31,831 nt of DNA from Chara braunii (lineage: Eukaryota > Streptophyta > Charophyceae > Charales > Characeae), in contig BFEA01000336.1 of NCBI GenBank assembly GCA_003427395.1, positions 412,879 to 444,709 on the forward strand, in the 5' to 3' direction. Position 1 is the stretch's first letter. Each line of letters starts with the position of its first letter. Below are positions 17,614 through 26,890 of the stretch, piece after piece. The translations under genes and the position numbers were made by a program. Below the pieces are notes generated by a model. The model did not search any database. It was not told the DNA's origin and saw nothing but the letters and a program-made list of their open reading frames with translations.

Positions 17614-17893
17614 AGTCGAGTGTTTTGACTGTTGTGCATAGTTGGTCGCGAGGACTCGAACCGTAGGCCTTAGTTTCAGTAATCGTAGTGTCAACTTAGG
17701 TCGTAGTTGCAATCGTTCCGAAGGGTCAGTCCTATGTCAACCTAGGACCTTCTAGTCGAGTGTTTTGACTGTTGTACATAGTTGGTCGCGTGGACTCGAA
17801 CCGTAGGCCTTAGTTTCAGTAATCGTAGTGTCAACTTAGGTCGTAGTTGCTATCGTTCCGAAGGGTTAGTCCTACGTCAACCTAGGACCTTCT
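17614..17893. repeat. Two 140-bp tandem repeats in the element B LTR
   Basis: The units start AGTCGAGTGTTTTGACTG at 17614 and 17754 and differ at only a handful of positions. They sit in the U3-like part of the LTR, where tandem enhancer duplications are common. The LTR of A lacks them. Confidence 0.9.
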
Positions 17894-18110
17894 AGACTAG
17901 TCTAAACTGACTCTTTGTAGGTTGTATGAGGCAGTCCGTAGCTGAGTCAGTGGGGCAGTCCTAGTCCAATCAGCAAAGGGCAGTCCCAGTCCTACTTCGT
18001 CTAGTCAGCGGTGTCCAGTCCCAATCATACCCTAGCCTAGTTAGCAAGTCAAGTGGGACTGTGCTCATACCGGGCCCAGGTCAAGAAGCCAGGCCACCGA
18101 CAATCTGAAG

Positions 18111-18118
18111 TATAAATA
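18111..18118 (+). promoter_or_regulatory. Possible TATA box of the element B LTR
   Basis: TATAAATA, late in the LTR and about 70 bases before its probable end, in the right orientation. Supported by sequence and position only. Confidence 0.4.
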
Positions 18119-18227
18119 TCGTGGCAGCATCAAGTCATTCAGGCAAACCCCCTTCAAGCCAGGCCACCAACAAGCTGATTTTCAACAGAACCGGACTCCC
18201 CTGCTGTAGAGTTTGCTAAATCTGACT

Positions 18228-19863
18228 CTACGCCCGATTCTGGTTTCCCTGCAGCCTATAACAGTCTTGAACTTCATGATTTGGCTTTTGGCAATGCAGG
18301 CAAACCCCCTTCTTGAGTCTGCCCCGCCAGTCATTTTCAGTGATCCGGAGGTCAGCCCAAGGTTTGGTAGTTGCATCCTCCGGTTTAGGCGGGATCTTAA
18401 CTCCTTTGGGGAGTTGGACATAGCTTTTTCCGGCACTCCGATTCGGTCCCTTAGTGCTGGCAGTCTTTTTAAAGGCAGCAAATTTTTCTTCTTCTTTATT
18501 TGCGTCGGACTCATGGGCTGAAGAACAAGCTGTATCGGAGTCCTGTTCTTGGTCGTCACCAAGAGTGGGGTCACCCGCATCGGCTTCTTCTTCGGCCTCC
18601 AGCAGGTCATGCACAGCAAAACGGTTGCTGCCCTTGAACCGTCTGCCGCCCATGGGCTTTTTGCTGCCTGCCGTGCTAACGAGGTCCATGGCCTCCAAAC
18701 TGACTATGTCCCTCATCAAGGTGAGCCAGTCCGTATATGCAATGTAGTCCCTGCCCAGGCGACTAGTGAAGTTAGTTGGGACCGCGCCCTTGACCACATC
18801 CAAGCAAGATTGAGTGGACAATTCCAAACCAGGGGTGGCAAACAACTTGCTTAGATAGGACTGCAGGTTTTTCATGGAGCCATTCCACTTGCTGTGCTTN
18901 TGGACAATTCCAAACCAGGGGTGGCAAACAACTTGCTTAGATAGGACTGCAGGTTTTTCATGGAGCCATTCCACTTGCTGTGCTTTACTTTATCCGAGGT
19001 AAGGAGTTCTTCGAGGGAGGCAACCGGGGTGGTCCTTAGCCATTTGGTCAGTGCAGCCTTTGGAAACCCAGCCCGCGTTGCTTGGACTTCTAGGAAGCCC
19101 CGTACAACCGACTCGACATTCATTCCCATGATCACCGCCTGGGTCTCAGTTTGAGTCCCCAGGATCTCGAAGTAGGCCCGCATGGAGCCGATCCAGGACT
19201 CGATGTCTTCCTTGCCGTCGTACTTGGACGGCATTTGAACCGACTTCCGGTCCACATAGGGACCTGCGTAGCTAGGACCAGCAGCAGCTGGTTCTGATCC
19301 TGGGGCTGCAGCAATTGCAGAAGTTCCAGCTTCGTTGCTTGTTACAGCAACAGTGGAGTCTGCACCTGCTGCAGATCCTAAGGAAGTTGCCATCACACTC
19401 GAAGAAGAGGTAGAAGAAGATACAGTAAGAGGGGCAGAAGTAGTTCCGATTGCAGCTCCGGATCCAGGGGGTAGAGGGAGAGGGTTGGCCACTTGGGCTT
19501 GTCGCAGGTCAGCCACCTCCTTGGTCAAGTCATGGTACTTGCGGGTCATATCAGTCAGATCATCCTGAAGAGTCTGCAGTTTCGCAAAAACTTCAGCGAT
19601 CTGAGTGGTATGGTCCTCAAGATTCCGGACTTGAACCAAGGCTGTGAGTATGGACTGCAACTGTTCCCCACACTGCACTTCAATCAGTGAGGGGACAGTC
19701 TCTAGGAGAGCCACTTGCCTTCTTAGCAGGGTCTCCTTCCTCTCCTTCTCTGTCTCCAGTTCCCATTTATAGCACCATCCAAGAGTGCTTGCAGATGTGG
19801 TTTCTCAACATCACCGGCTGCATCTAACAAGGCCCGCCATTGCATTGAAGTTAGCTGGGCCAT
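18228..19863 (-). pseudogene. Element D Gag
   Basis: A natural start is the ATG at 19863-19861 (MAQLTSMQWRALLDAAGD), with a frame change near 19770 into LETEKERKETLLRRQVALLE. Then comes a coiled-coil stretch (FAKLQTLQDDLTDMTRKYH), a Ser/Ala/Gly-rich linker, and the Gag core (MPSKYDGKEDIESWIGSMRA, FLEVQATRAGFPKAALTKWL, MKNLQSYLSKLFATPGLELS, LMRDIVSLEAMDL). An acidic linker leads to the zinc knuckle CLHCQKPNHEVQDC (18252-18310 region) and a stop at 18228. The frame appears split at 18900 only because an N sits between two identical 85-base copies. Removing one copy plus the N (86 bases) gives one frame of about 466 codons from 19714. Confidence 0.85.
18815..18985. other. Assembly joint: N between identical 85-base copies
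   Basis: 18815-18899 and 18901-18985 are identical, with a single N at 18900. This is the signature of two contigs joined without merging their overlap. Treat the duplication as artefact. Confidence 0.85.
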
Positions 19864-21356
19864 CTTTGGACTGTCAGTGTGGGAAGGTGGATCACAGTCG
19901 CCAGACAGCAAAAGAATCAATCAGACTCTCAAGAGGTTCACTCCCCCTCGCGCTTAGACGAACACTCCTTTTCCCAATCCTTGCCCACCTCAGACTATCA
20001 CTTTCCCTCTCTCCCTGTTCTCTCTCCCTCCTCTCTCTTTCTTCTTTCAGCTTGCGTGTCTCCACGGGCATCGAAAATGAACTCAGAAAAATAGATAAAG
20101 CTCAGAGAAGAGAAGGTAGAACTCCTAGCCGGAGTGGCATTTCCTTTGGAAGTAGAGAACAACAAAAGAAACAATCAAAACTCAAAGAGAGGTCTGATCC
20201 AGCGACCCAGTCTGATCAGGCTGCATACGAGGTCCTCTCGAGTCCAGTCTGACCAGTGCCGTGTCCGTACAGCAAATCAGACAACGAGTGACTAAATGCA
20301 ACAATGGAGAATTGAGTGGTGTACAGGGTGCGAGTCAAGCCACGGACGGCGCAATCAGAAGACATGCGAAACGTCAAAGCCAAGATCCCCTCGGCAGTGG
20401 GTGTCCTAATCCAAGAAGAATGAACTCATATCCCAGCCAAGAAGACAAGAGGTAAATGCCTAACCGATTTGGATCCAGAGGCTCTCCTTGTTTGGGCCCG
20501 GTCCCGCTGGGTACCAAGGGTCCCGCTTGGTCCCAAGGGTCCCACTTAGGTCTCAACCAGGTCCCAACCAAGAGGAGTCCCACCTGAACTCAGTTCAGTC
20601 TCAACTGCACTGAAAAACAAAATTTCAACTTCTCGCAGAACCTACAGACTAGGCATGTATAACAAGATACTTCATTTTCCATCCATCAGGTGAGTAGGTA
20701 GATCACATGCATTCAGTCACACAATCAAGACGACAGAGGAGTAGGAAAAGAAACCCAGAGTACCCCAGCAGGACAATCAATACCATACACACATACATGG
20801 GCACCCGTAGGTGCACGACACTTACCTGAGTGGCCTTGAGCTTCGAGATGAAGAGAACTCACCCCCCTTCTCATATGGTCCTCCTGACCCATCTAACGCT
20901 ACCCCTACACTAGTGTCCTATCTCCTAGGAGGGCCTGACTCCAACACCCAAGTGCAACGCCGGATCCCCCGTCGATGCTGAAGAACAAAGTAGCAACTTG
21001 CAGTCCGTTGATGCAGAATGGCCGCTGACCCTCAAGCTCGCCTTACTTGAGAGCAGCCCTTAAGTTGCCAAGTGTCTCCCTTGACTCAGATTCCAGGTGC
21101 GAGTGCCTCTCACTGTCGCCTCTCTCAAATCGCCGCATGAAGTCTCCTCAACATGTCTCGCCACCCTAATCTCACTCTCAAGCAACCTGGTTCGGGTCTA
21201 TGTTGACCCCACATGACCTAACCAGGTGGGGGCAGCTTCCCTCAGCCACGCTGCCCCACTTCCCTCAACCATCCAACCCTAACCCTAAGTGTTGCCCGCA
21301 ACCACTTAGGTTAGGGTTAGGGCAGCAAAGTCAACTCTCACCAGCAAGTAGAATCC
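19864..21356 (-). other. Element D leader, non-coding
   Basis: 1.5 kb between primer site and gag. No reliable coding frame. It holds pyrimidine-rich sequence near 19990-20060, short imperfect repeats of GGGTCCC type near 20495-20560, and the telomere-like hairpin at 21275-21322. Several short frames are fortuitous. Confidence 0.6.
21275..21322. repeat. Telomere-like inverted repeat
   Basis: The left arm AACCCTAACCCTAAGTG faces the right arm CACTTAGGTTAGGGTTAGGG across a short loop (TTGCCCGCAAC, itself self-complementary at its ends). The arms pair over about 16 bases with one bulged base. Units are TTAGGG-like. It lies 35 bases from the primer-binding site of D. Confidence 0.85.
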
Positions 21357-21368
21357 GCTCTGATACCA
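21357..21368 (-). other. Primer-binding site of element D (tRNA-iMet)
   Basis: The minus strand reads TGGTATCAGAGC, the standard 12-base complement of plant initiator-Met tRNA 3' end, one base after the LTR end at 21370. It fixes orientation and the LTR boundary. Confidence 0.95.
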
Positions 21369-21369
21369 T

Positions 21370-22645
21370 TGTTATGACCCTGGCCAATTTCGAGATACAC
21401 ATCCACTGGAAAGTACAATGCCATCCAATTGCAAAAAGAAATGAATGAACTTGAGAGGAGAGAGAGGAGTAGAAGAAGAAGAAGAAGTAAGAAAGAAGAA
21501 GAAGAAGATGTACACCAGCAAAGACAATGACAAGGCTCTTCTTCTCCGCCCAACAATCTCCTCCTCCTTATCTCCCCCTTCTCTTATTCATACAAGAAAT
21601 AATAATACAATGTTGAATGACTGGTCCAGAATCATGTTCGAGTCCCTTTTCTACTGCACGTATCACTCAAGGTCCACCATAGCCATGGCCGCCCCTCCCT
21701 CACTTCACTTCCATAGGCTGAGGCTATGGCGGACTACTAGGCCTTGCTCCGATGCCCAAAGGATAACACAAAAGCAGCTATGGCTGCTCGGACTCAGGCC
21801 GCCATACCCAACCCTGCCCTGAAGCTTCTTGGTGTGGCTCTCCTCGACTGGGGACTCCTTGCTGCAACGCCCACCAAGGTGATGAAGATGGCTGCCACCA
21901 TAGCCAGGTAAGTACCCCTGGCGCTCCTNCCCCTTCCTCCTTCCTTCCTCCTCCTTCCTCCCTCTAGTCCTTCTTCTTCCTCCCCAGCAGCGCAGCTCCA
22001 ACCCAGCGCTGCTCCTTCCAGCGCTCCACCAGTGTGTCGCCAAACTTGCACACCGAAAAAGAGGCTGGGTCTTTCGCCCGGCCGGAAGATATAGCGGCCT
22101 GCTTTGCCTCTTGGGCGGTGACTTCCAGGCCGCTGGCCTTCCCAAGCAACCGGTACCACCTCCTCTTTTGGAGGGAACATCATTGCAGACTCTGATATTG
22201 CCCCTACAGGCCCTAGACTCAAACTGGTACCCGCTAGACCTAGCCTACACTACCGGCCTCTAAAAATGCCACTTTTGTCTTCTTCTGCTCGGCCTCCGGT
22301 ACCTGCATATTTACCCCCCTGCCGGGTGTGGTACCGGCCTACCCGCAACTTGAGTGCTTTTTCCCCGCTGCAACCCTTCGAAGCCACGGCCACAGGTAAG
22401 TACCGGCCCTGAGGGCCCAACGAACGAACAAGTACCCTGGCGGGCCACACACACACACTCATACCAACCAGCACTCAGACGGCACAGTCACACACGCAAG
22501 CCAACCAGCACTCAAACGGACATGCAGTCCAGCAAGCACACACACACAGACTTAGTAGGCGGGGAACTCAGTAGGGCATTCAGTCTATGAGCAAAACTCA
22601 GAAATCAGCTGTGTGTTTCAGTCCGTGTTTGGACGGGTTATCACA
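21370..22645 (-). repeat. 5' LTR of element D (1.28 kb)
   Basis: In plus orientation it runs TGTTATGACC to GGGTTATCACA; on its own strand it starts TGTGATAACCC and ends CATAACA. It is the homologue of 28038-29408. It contains GAA/AGA microsatellite near 21471-21508, a block around GCCACCATAGCCAGGTAAGTA, CA-rich sequence at 22448-22556 and a single N at 21929. Short frames within it are not genes. Confidence 0.9.
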
Positions 22646-22739
22646 GAACAAAGAATTACACCAAATTGCAAGTGGATGAAATCGGTCGAGTGGTTTCGGT
22701 AGAGACATAAGAACCAACTAAAAACTCGTTGAAACCACC
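22646..22739. other. Short unassigned flank
   Basis: Between LTR D and the mitochondrial insert; it starts GAACA, the candidate 5-bp duplication of D. Nothing else recognised. Confidence 0.4.
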
Positions 22740-23318
22740 CAAAAAAAACAAACACATATGTTACAAATTTGTGCTCCATTATTTGACAATCTGAGTGGTC
22801 TTATCAAGTGGCCTCGTTTAGGGGCCCTCATCGTTTTACTTATTCCTAACTCGAAAATACGGTTGATACGAAGTATTGCCTTTTGCACCTGTTTAATCAC
22901 TTTTTTATACTCTGTCGTTTTGGATACAATTTGAGAATTCTACAGCTAAATTCCAATTTGTTGAAACAATACGATGACTTCCTTACTCAAATATCAATTT
23001 TCATAGGTTTAGATGGGATTTCTTTATTCTTTGCGGTGTTGACTACGTTCTTAATACCTATTTGCATGTAAGTAGGTTGGTCTAGTATTCAAAATTACAA
23101 GAAAGAGTACATGATAGCTTTTTTAGTTCTGGAAGCTTTCATGATTGTTGTGTTTTGCATGCCATATCTTCTATTTTTTTATGTGTTATGTGTTCTTTGA
23201 AAGTGTTTTAATCCCTATGTTTATTATTATAGGGGTATGGGGTTCTAGACAGAGAAAAATACAAGCAGCATATCAGTTACTTGGATCCGTTTTCATGCTT
23301 TTAGCTATTTTATTGTGA
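22740..23318 (+). pseudogene. nad4: Nuclear mitochondrial insert: NADH dehydrogenase subunit 4, N-terminal part
   Basis: The plus strand from the ATG at 22758 reads as the first about 190 residues of mitochondrial complex I subunit 4: the N-terminus with IPNSKIRLIRSIAF, then FLYSVVLW, IQFENSTAKFQFVETIR, IGLDGISLFFAVLTTF, LIPIC, then VWGSRQRKIQAAYQ and LLGSVFMLLAIL. This proton-pumping subunit is membrane-embedded. The copy is dead: TGA at a conserved Trp position (22973), a 2-base loss near 23004, TAA near 23071, a frameshift near 23190, and a 15-base deletion after AAYQ (about 23275). Similarity stops near 23317. AT-rich composition contrasts with its neighbours. Confidence 0.92.
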
Positions 23319-23923
23319 ATTTGAAAACATGGGTTCAACTCTCGTTATTCGCCTTTTGCATCTGAACTCTGGCGAGCTTAAATCCAACCAAAGTTGGTGT
23401 CAAGATAGTTATTCATTGACTGAAGTCAATGAATCTAAGTTAATTGATTCAAACAACCACATAAAGAGTGAGTTAGACCTCGGATGAGTTAGTAGAGTCG
23501 GTGGTGGGTGTATTCAGAGTTGGTCCTTAGTATAGATAGTGTGAGTGCATGGAAATAGAAAGAGAAGACACAAGCAGGTTGTGGACAAATAGAAGACCAA
23601 GAGAGAATAGAGAAGTGTGGTGGGAGAGACACTCACCTGAATGAAGATACTAGTTTACTTGGATCTGCGCCATTGAGCGCTTGTGACTGGAACTCTTCAT
23701 TGCTCATATGATAATTTGTTGGAATTATAAAACTACGCTTACCTAGTCTTCATCTCTCTGGCCTCCAGTGAGAACTTTGTGCGATCTCAGTTGTGGATGA
23801 TGTGTTATTGTGTGCGCTCATTGGTGGTGAACTGGGAAGTTAATTGCATTTTGTAAAATTCCTGCAAAATATCTTTCTTTAATTTCATCAATTATTCTTG
23901 AAAAAATTCAATATTCCGAGTTA
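23319..23923. other. Unassigned intergenic sequence
   Basis: No coding frame, LTR pair or inverted repeat recognised. The first part (CATGGGTTCAACTC near 23329) has a tRNA T-loop look but no matching partner arm. The last 100 bases are AT-rich and lead into the E gag region. Confidence 0.4.
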
Positions 23924-23989
23924 ATGCCTTCTTTTTTTCCCCCTCCATTTTTTCCAAATCCTCTTCATTTTGTAAAAAAAAACCTTCAA

Positions 23990-24760
23990 CCGCCCGTCAA
24001 CAAACTCGTCGACACTGCCCATCGACAGTGGATAATCAAATCTGCCAACCAACACTCCGTCGGCCTACCTCCCCTCTCCTTCCTCAAATGGGTCTCCCTC
24101 CTCTCCGCCACCTTCCGCCCACAAAAGACAATCGACAACTACGTCGACCAGTTTTGCAGGCTTCGCCAAAATGGCCCCACCGACCGCTTCCTCCAATATG
24201 TATATACCCTACGCCAAAACATTCCCCCCGACCAGATCAGGGACAACATCTTCATTTCCCGCTTCAAGCGGGTCCGCCGAAAGGACATCGCATCCGCCCT
24301 CGCTTACAAGCCAGCCATGTCCTTCACCGACCTCCTCACCTGTGCCCTTCAACACGATCGCCTTCTTTGTCCCGTCCGTGGTCCCACCACCTCCCGTCTA
24401 CGCTGCTTTCACAACATGTCCACGAATAGCACCACCATAGCATCCCCCTCTGACAATGAGTTCAGAGCCCCTCTCATTGAGCCCAACACCATCTCCGACT
24501 CCTCCGCCCTGGTGTCCCTCAGTTCGAAAGAACTCGACACCATCCAATTCTTGGGTATTGAACGCAAGGACCGCATGGCTCGACCATCTTCCTCCGCCCA
24601 GCCCCCCTCTCAAAAAACTCATAACCGAGGAACGTGCCTCTTTGTAGGCCAACAATGGCTGCTTCCGTTGTCGACAGCTTGGACACCAGCAAACAAACTG
24701 CCCCAATGGCGGCCAGTTCACTCGACTCGTGGACAACCTGCGGCAACCACTCCTTCACCC
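23990..24760 (+). pseudogene. Element E Gag
   Basis: The frame 23924-24790 opens with a low-complexity Phe/Pro start that is probably not real Gag. Recognisable Gag begins near 23990-24000 (NKLVDTAHRQW) and runs through FLKWVSLLSATFRPQKTIDN, YVDQFCRLRQNGPTDRFLQY, YTLRQNIPPDQIRDNIFISR and AMSFTDLLTCALQHDR, a typical retrotransposon Gag core. The zinc knuckle CFRCRQLGHQQTNC (CX2CX4HX4C) lies at 24660-24701 in another frame, so a frameshift occurred near 24640. Confidence 0.8.
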
Positions 24761-24949
24761 GCGGCGGGACCAGGCCCCTCTTCAACATAACCCTGTAACC
24801 TTGATTTCGGCGTGCACCTTACTCCACGGCACCATCCTCTACCTCGTCATACGAGATCATCATCACCTTGTGCTCTTCAACCCTCCTCCCCAACCCTTCC
24901 TCCATCTCCTTCTCCAATTTGTTGTGGAACCAGCACGACTCGATCGACT

Positions 24950-25340
24950 CGTTAAGTTAAGCCTCGAACAACGCCGCCTCAACACCATGATCTCCTCCGC
25001 CTTCGTTGACTCCTCCCGATTCCAACTCAAATTCATCGCTGCCTCCCTAGGTGCGTCTACACTCAAGTTACGGGCTCTCCTTGACATCGGAGCCACCGAC
25101 AACTTCATCACCGACGCTTGTGCCCGCAAAGCCTGTCTCCCTTCCACCGGCTACGACTCCCCGATCATTCGACTCCGGGACAAGTACACCGTCGCCGTAG
25201 TAAACCTCACCGTTCCCCGAGACCACAATGATTGTCGGCTCTCTCTGCAGTCAGGTCTCATTCGATGTCATGAGACTGATGTGCGACATCATCCTGGGAA
25301 TCCCCTGGCTCGACCGTTTCATGCCCTACGCATTCCATCT
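24950..25340 (+). pseudogene. Element E aspartic protease
   Basis: The frame 24729-25382 contains FQLKFIAASLGASTLKLRAL followed by LDIGATDNFITD. The active site is normally DSG or DTG; here Ser/Thr is Ile, likely inactivating. The second half (CDIILGIPWLDRF) lies in the next frame at 25285-25320, so a frameshift near 25230 separates the two halves. Confidence 0.8.
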
Positions 25341-26310
25341 CGCCTTCTTTTGCATCACCATACCCCTCAACTCTACCCTTGACATTCCCTACTTTCCCCA
25401 CCCTACCTCCCAACCTTCCGTCACTCCCCCCCAGTTTCTCCACATGGCTTGTCACAACCCCAACTCTACCTATTATTGTCTTGTCCTTGACTATGAGCGT
25501 CCCGAGGACTTGCTTCCGACGGACAAACCCGACCAAGCCCCCCCTTCCGACCCCGCTCTTACCTCTATCCTCGAGGAGTTCACGAACGTCATTCCCAAGT
25601 GCTTACCCGCCGGACTACCTCCGGATCGAGGTGTCTCTCATACCATTGATCTGGAACCCGGTCACACTCCTCCATGTCGACCACCCTACCAGCTCTTCGT
25701 TCCCGAGGTCGAAGAAATGAAGCGACAACTCAATGAACTCCTTGAAAAAGGATTCATTAAGCCAAGCTCCTCCCCCTTCGGTACAAGTTGCCTCTTCGTC
25801 AAGAAAGGCGGAACCTCTGAACTCCGCATGTGCACAAACTACCGTGCCGTCAACCAGATCACGATCAAGAACAAGTACCCCTTGCCTCGCATCTCCGAGC
25901 TTCTGGATCACCTCCGTGGAGCCAAGTACTTCACAAAGATCGACCTCCGAAATGGCATCCACCAAATCCGCATTTGCGAAGAGGATACTCATAAGCCTGC
26001 CTTCCACTCTCGCTTTGGGCATTTTAGAGTTCCTTGTGATGCCTTTTGGCCTCACAAACGCCCCAGCGACCGTCCAGTCTACTACAAATCACATTTTTCA
26101 CGATCTTCTCGAAGTCTGTGTCGCCGTCTATCGTGATGATATCCTAGTCTTCAGTCCCACCTTCGACACTCACCTTCAGCAAATTCACCAAGTCCTCTTT
26201 ATCCTCAAAGACCAAAAGTTCTACGCCAAGCTCAACGAATGCACTTTCGCTGCCCCAAGCGTAGAATACCTTGGCCACATTGTATCTGCTAACGGTATGC
26301 GCTCAAACCA
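25228..26310 (+). pseudogene. Element E reverse transcriptase
   Basis: From 25560: a linker (LEEFTNVIPKCLPAGLPPDR, HTIDLEPG), RT fingers (LNELLEKGFIKPSSSPFGTS, SELRMCTNYRAVNQ), and the first catalytic Asp in YFTKIDLRNGIHQI. A frame change near 26025 leads to [15 protein letters not shown] and VAVYRDDILVF, so the YxDD box is intact. It then reads FAAPSVEYLGHIVSANGM and is cut near 26300 at the deletion. All three polymerase Asp residues survive but not the frame. Confidence 0.9.
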
Positions 26311-26890
26311 TCCTCGCTTGCCCTCAAATTTTTGCTCCCTTCGCAACTCAACCCATTCACTCCCTTTCCTTCTCTCAATGAATGGGTTGCAACAACGAAC
26401 CGCCTCCTCATAGAAGCCACTGACGCGCCCTTGAACAAACGCAACAACAACATGCCAACAAGACCAACAAACACAGACAAGATATCACATTCAAAGCTGG
26501 GGATAAAGTTTGGCTCCCCGACAAACGCTTTCAACCCGGACATAGCTTGTCCTAGAAAGTCTCAAACAAGTGGCTCGGTCCATTCCCCGTCATTGAACAA
26601 ACATCCCCTGTAAATTACAAACTTCAACTACCCCCTGACATGAGCCGTGTTCACCCTGTCTTCCATGACAAGAATACCATGAATCACCTCCACAATTTGT
26701 AGACCGCCCGTATCCTAGACCACCAATCATGCTACCTACCGGGCCAGAATTTGTGGTAGAATCTATCATAGGACGAAGAACAACTCAAGTATCCGATCAC
26801 CCGGAACCAATCACTGAATACAAGTCAAATGGACCGGATACCCGAATTACACGGGAACCTATCGATAATCTCAAGAACAACATGAAACGT
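26310..26890 (+). pseudogene. Element E integrase C-terminus and degraded chromodomain
   Basis: It starts abruptly after the RT deletion: LNEWVATTNRLLIEATDA, then (other frames) ITFKAGDKVWLPDKRF, KWLGPFPVIEQ, YKLQLPPDM and RVHPVFHDK, the integrase C-terminal block. The frame at 26740-26890 reads PEFVVESIIGRR, then EYKSNGPDTRITREPIDNLK, matching the chromodomain pattern of an E-V-E-x-I start and a W-E-P-x-x-N-L end. Here the aromatic Trp residues are replaced. This domain tethers chromoviruses to modified histones. Confidence 0.75.

Larger units (their letters stand above)
5838..18190 (+). mobile_element. Ty3/gypsy element B, 5'-truncated, split by element C
   Basis: Plus-strand remnant of the same family as A. 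Protease to integrase zinc finger is 5838-7865; the rest of integrase, the C-terminal tail and the 3' LTR resume at 16273. The 8.4 kb between is element C. Removing C plus one copy of TGTA rejoins the zinc-finger codons in frame (NCNV then FQRNKTTT, where A has CKVCQRNKTTT). Gag, the protease active site and the 5' LTR are missing; the truncation lies at nearly the same protease codon as in A. The right boundary near 18190 is approximate. Confidence 0.85.
17490..18190 (+). repeat. 3' LTR of element B
   Basis: It starts TGAACAGTTTCACC directly after purine-rich GGCCGGCGGGAG and shares its first roughly 90 bases with the element A LTR. It contains two 140-bp direct repeats (17614-17753 and 17754-17893) and a possible TATA box. 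The right end is uncertain: CA candidates occur near 18186, where sequence changes to the end of element D. Confidence 0.65.
18190..22645 (-). mobile_element. LTR element D, 5' part only
   Basis: Minus-strand retrotransposon: 5' LTR (21370-22645), tRNA-Met primer site, 1.5-kb leader, gag to its stop at 18228. Sequence then runs into the LTR of B near 18190, so protease, pol and the 3' LTR are missing. The LTR is the same family as that of element F, whose gypsy pol lies at 29450-31831. D and F therefore probably show the two halves of one family. Confidence 0.8.

Noticed and set aside
17490-18190. CRISPR-like array from the 140-bp direct repeats
   Set aside because: Only two long adjacent copies with no spacers; it is an LTR tandem duplication in a eukaryote.
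21445-22222. Several 100-145-residue frames in LTR D
   Set aside because: Low-complexity translations on both strands of an LTR, one crossing an N; no counterpart in LTR F.
23326-23352. tRNA-like T-arm (GGGTTCAACTC) after the nad4 fragment
   Set aside because: No matching acceptor, D or anticodon arm upstream; the preceding sequence is nad4. A tRNA call cannot be supported, though a second mitochondrial scrap is possible.
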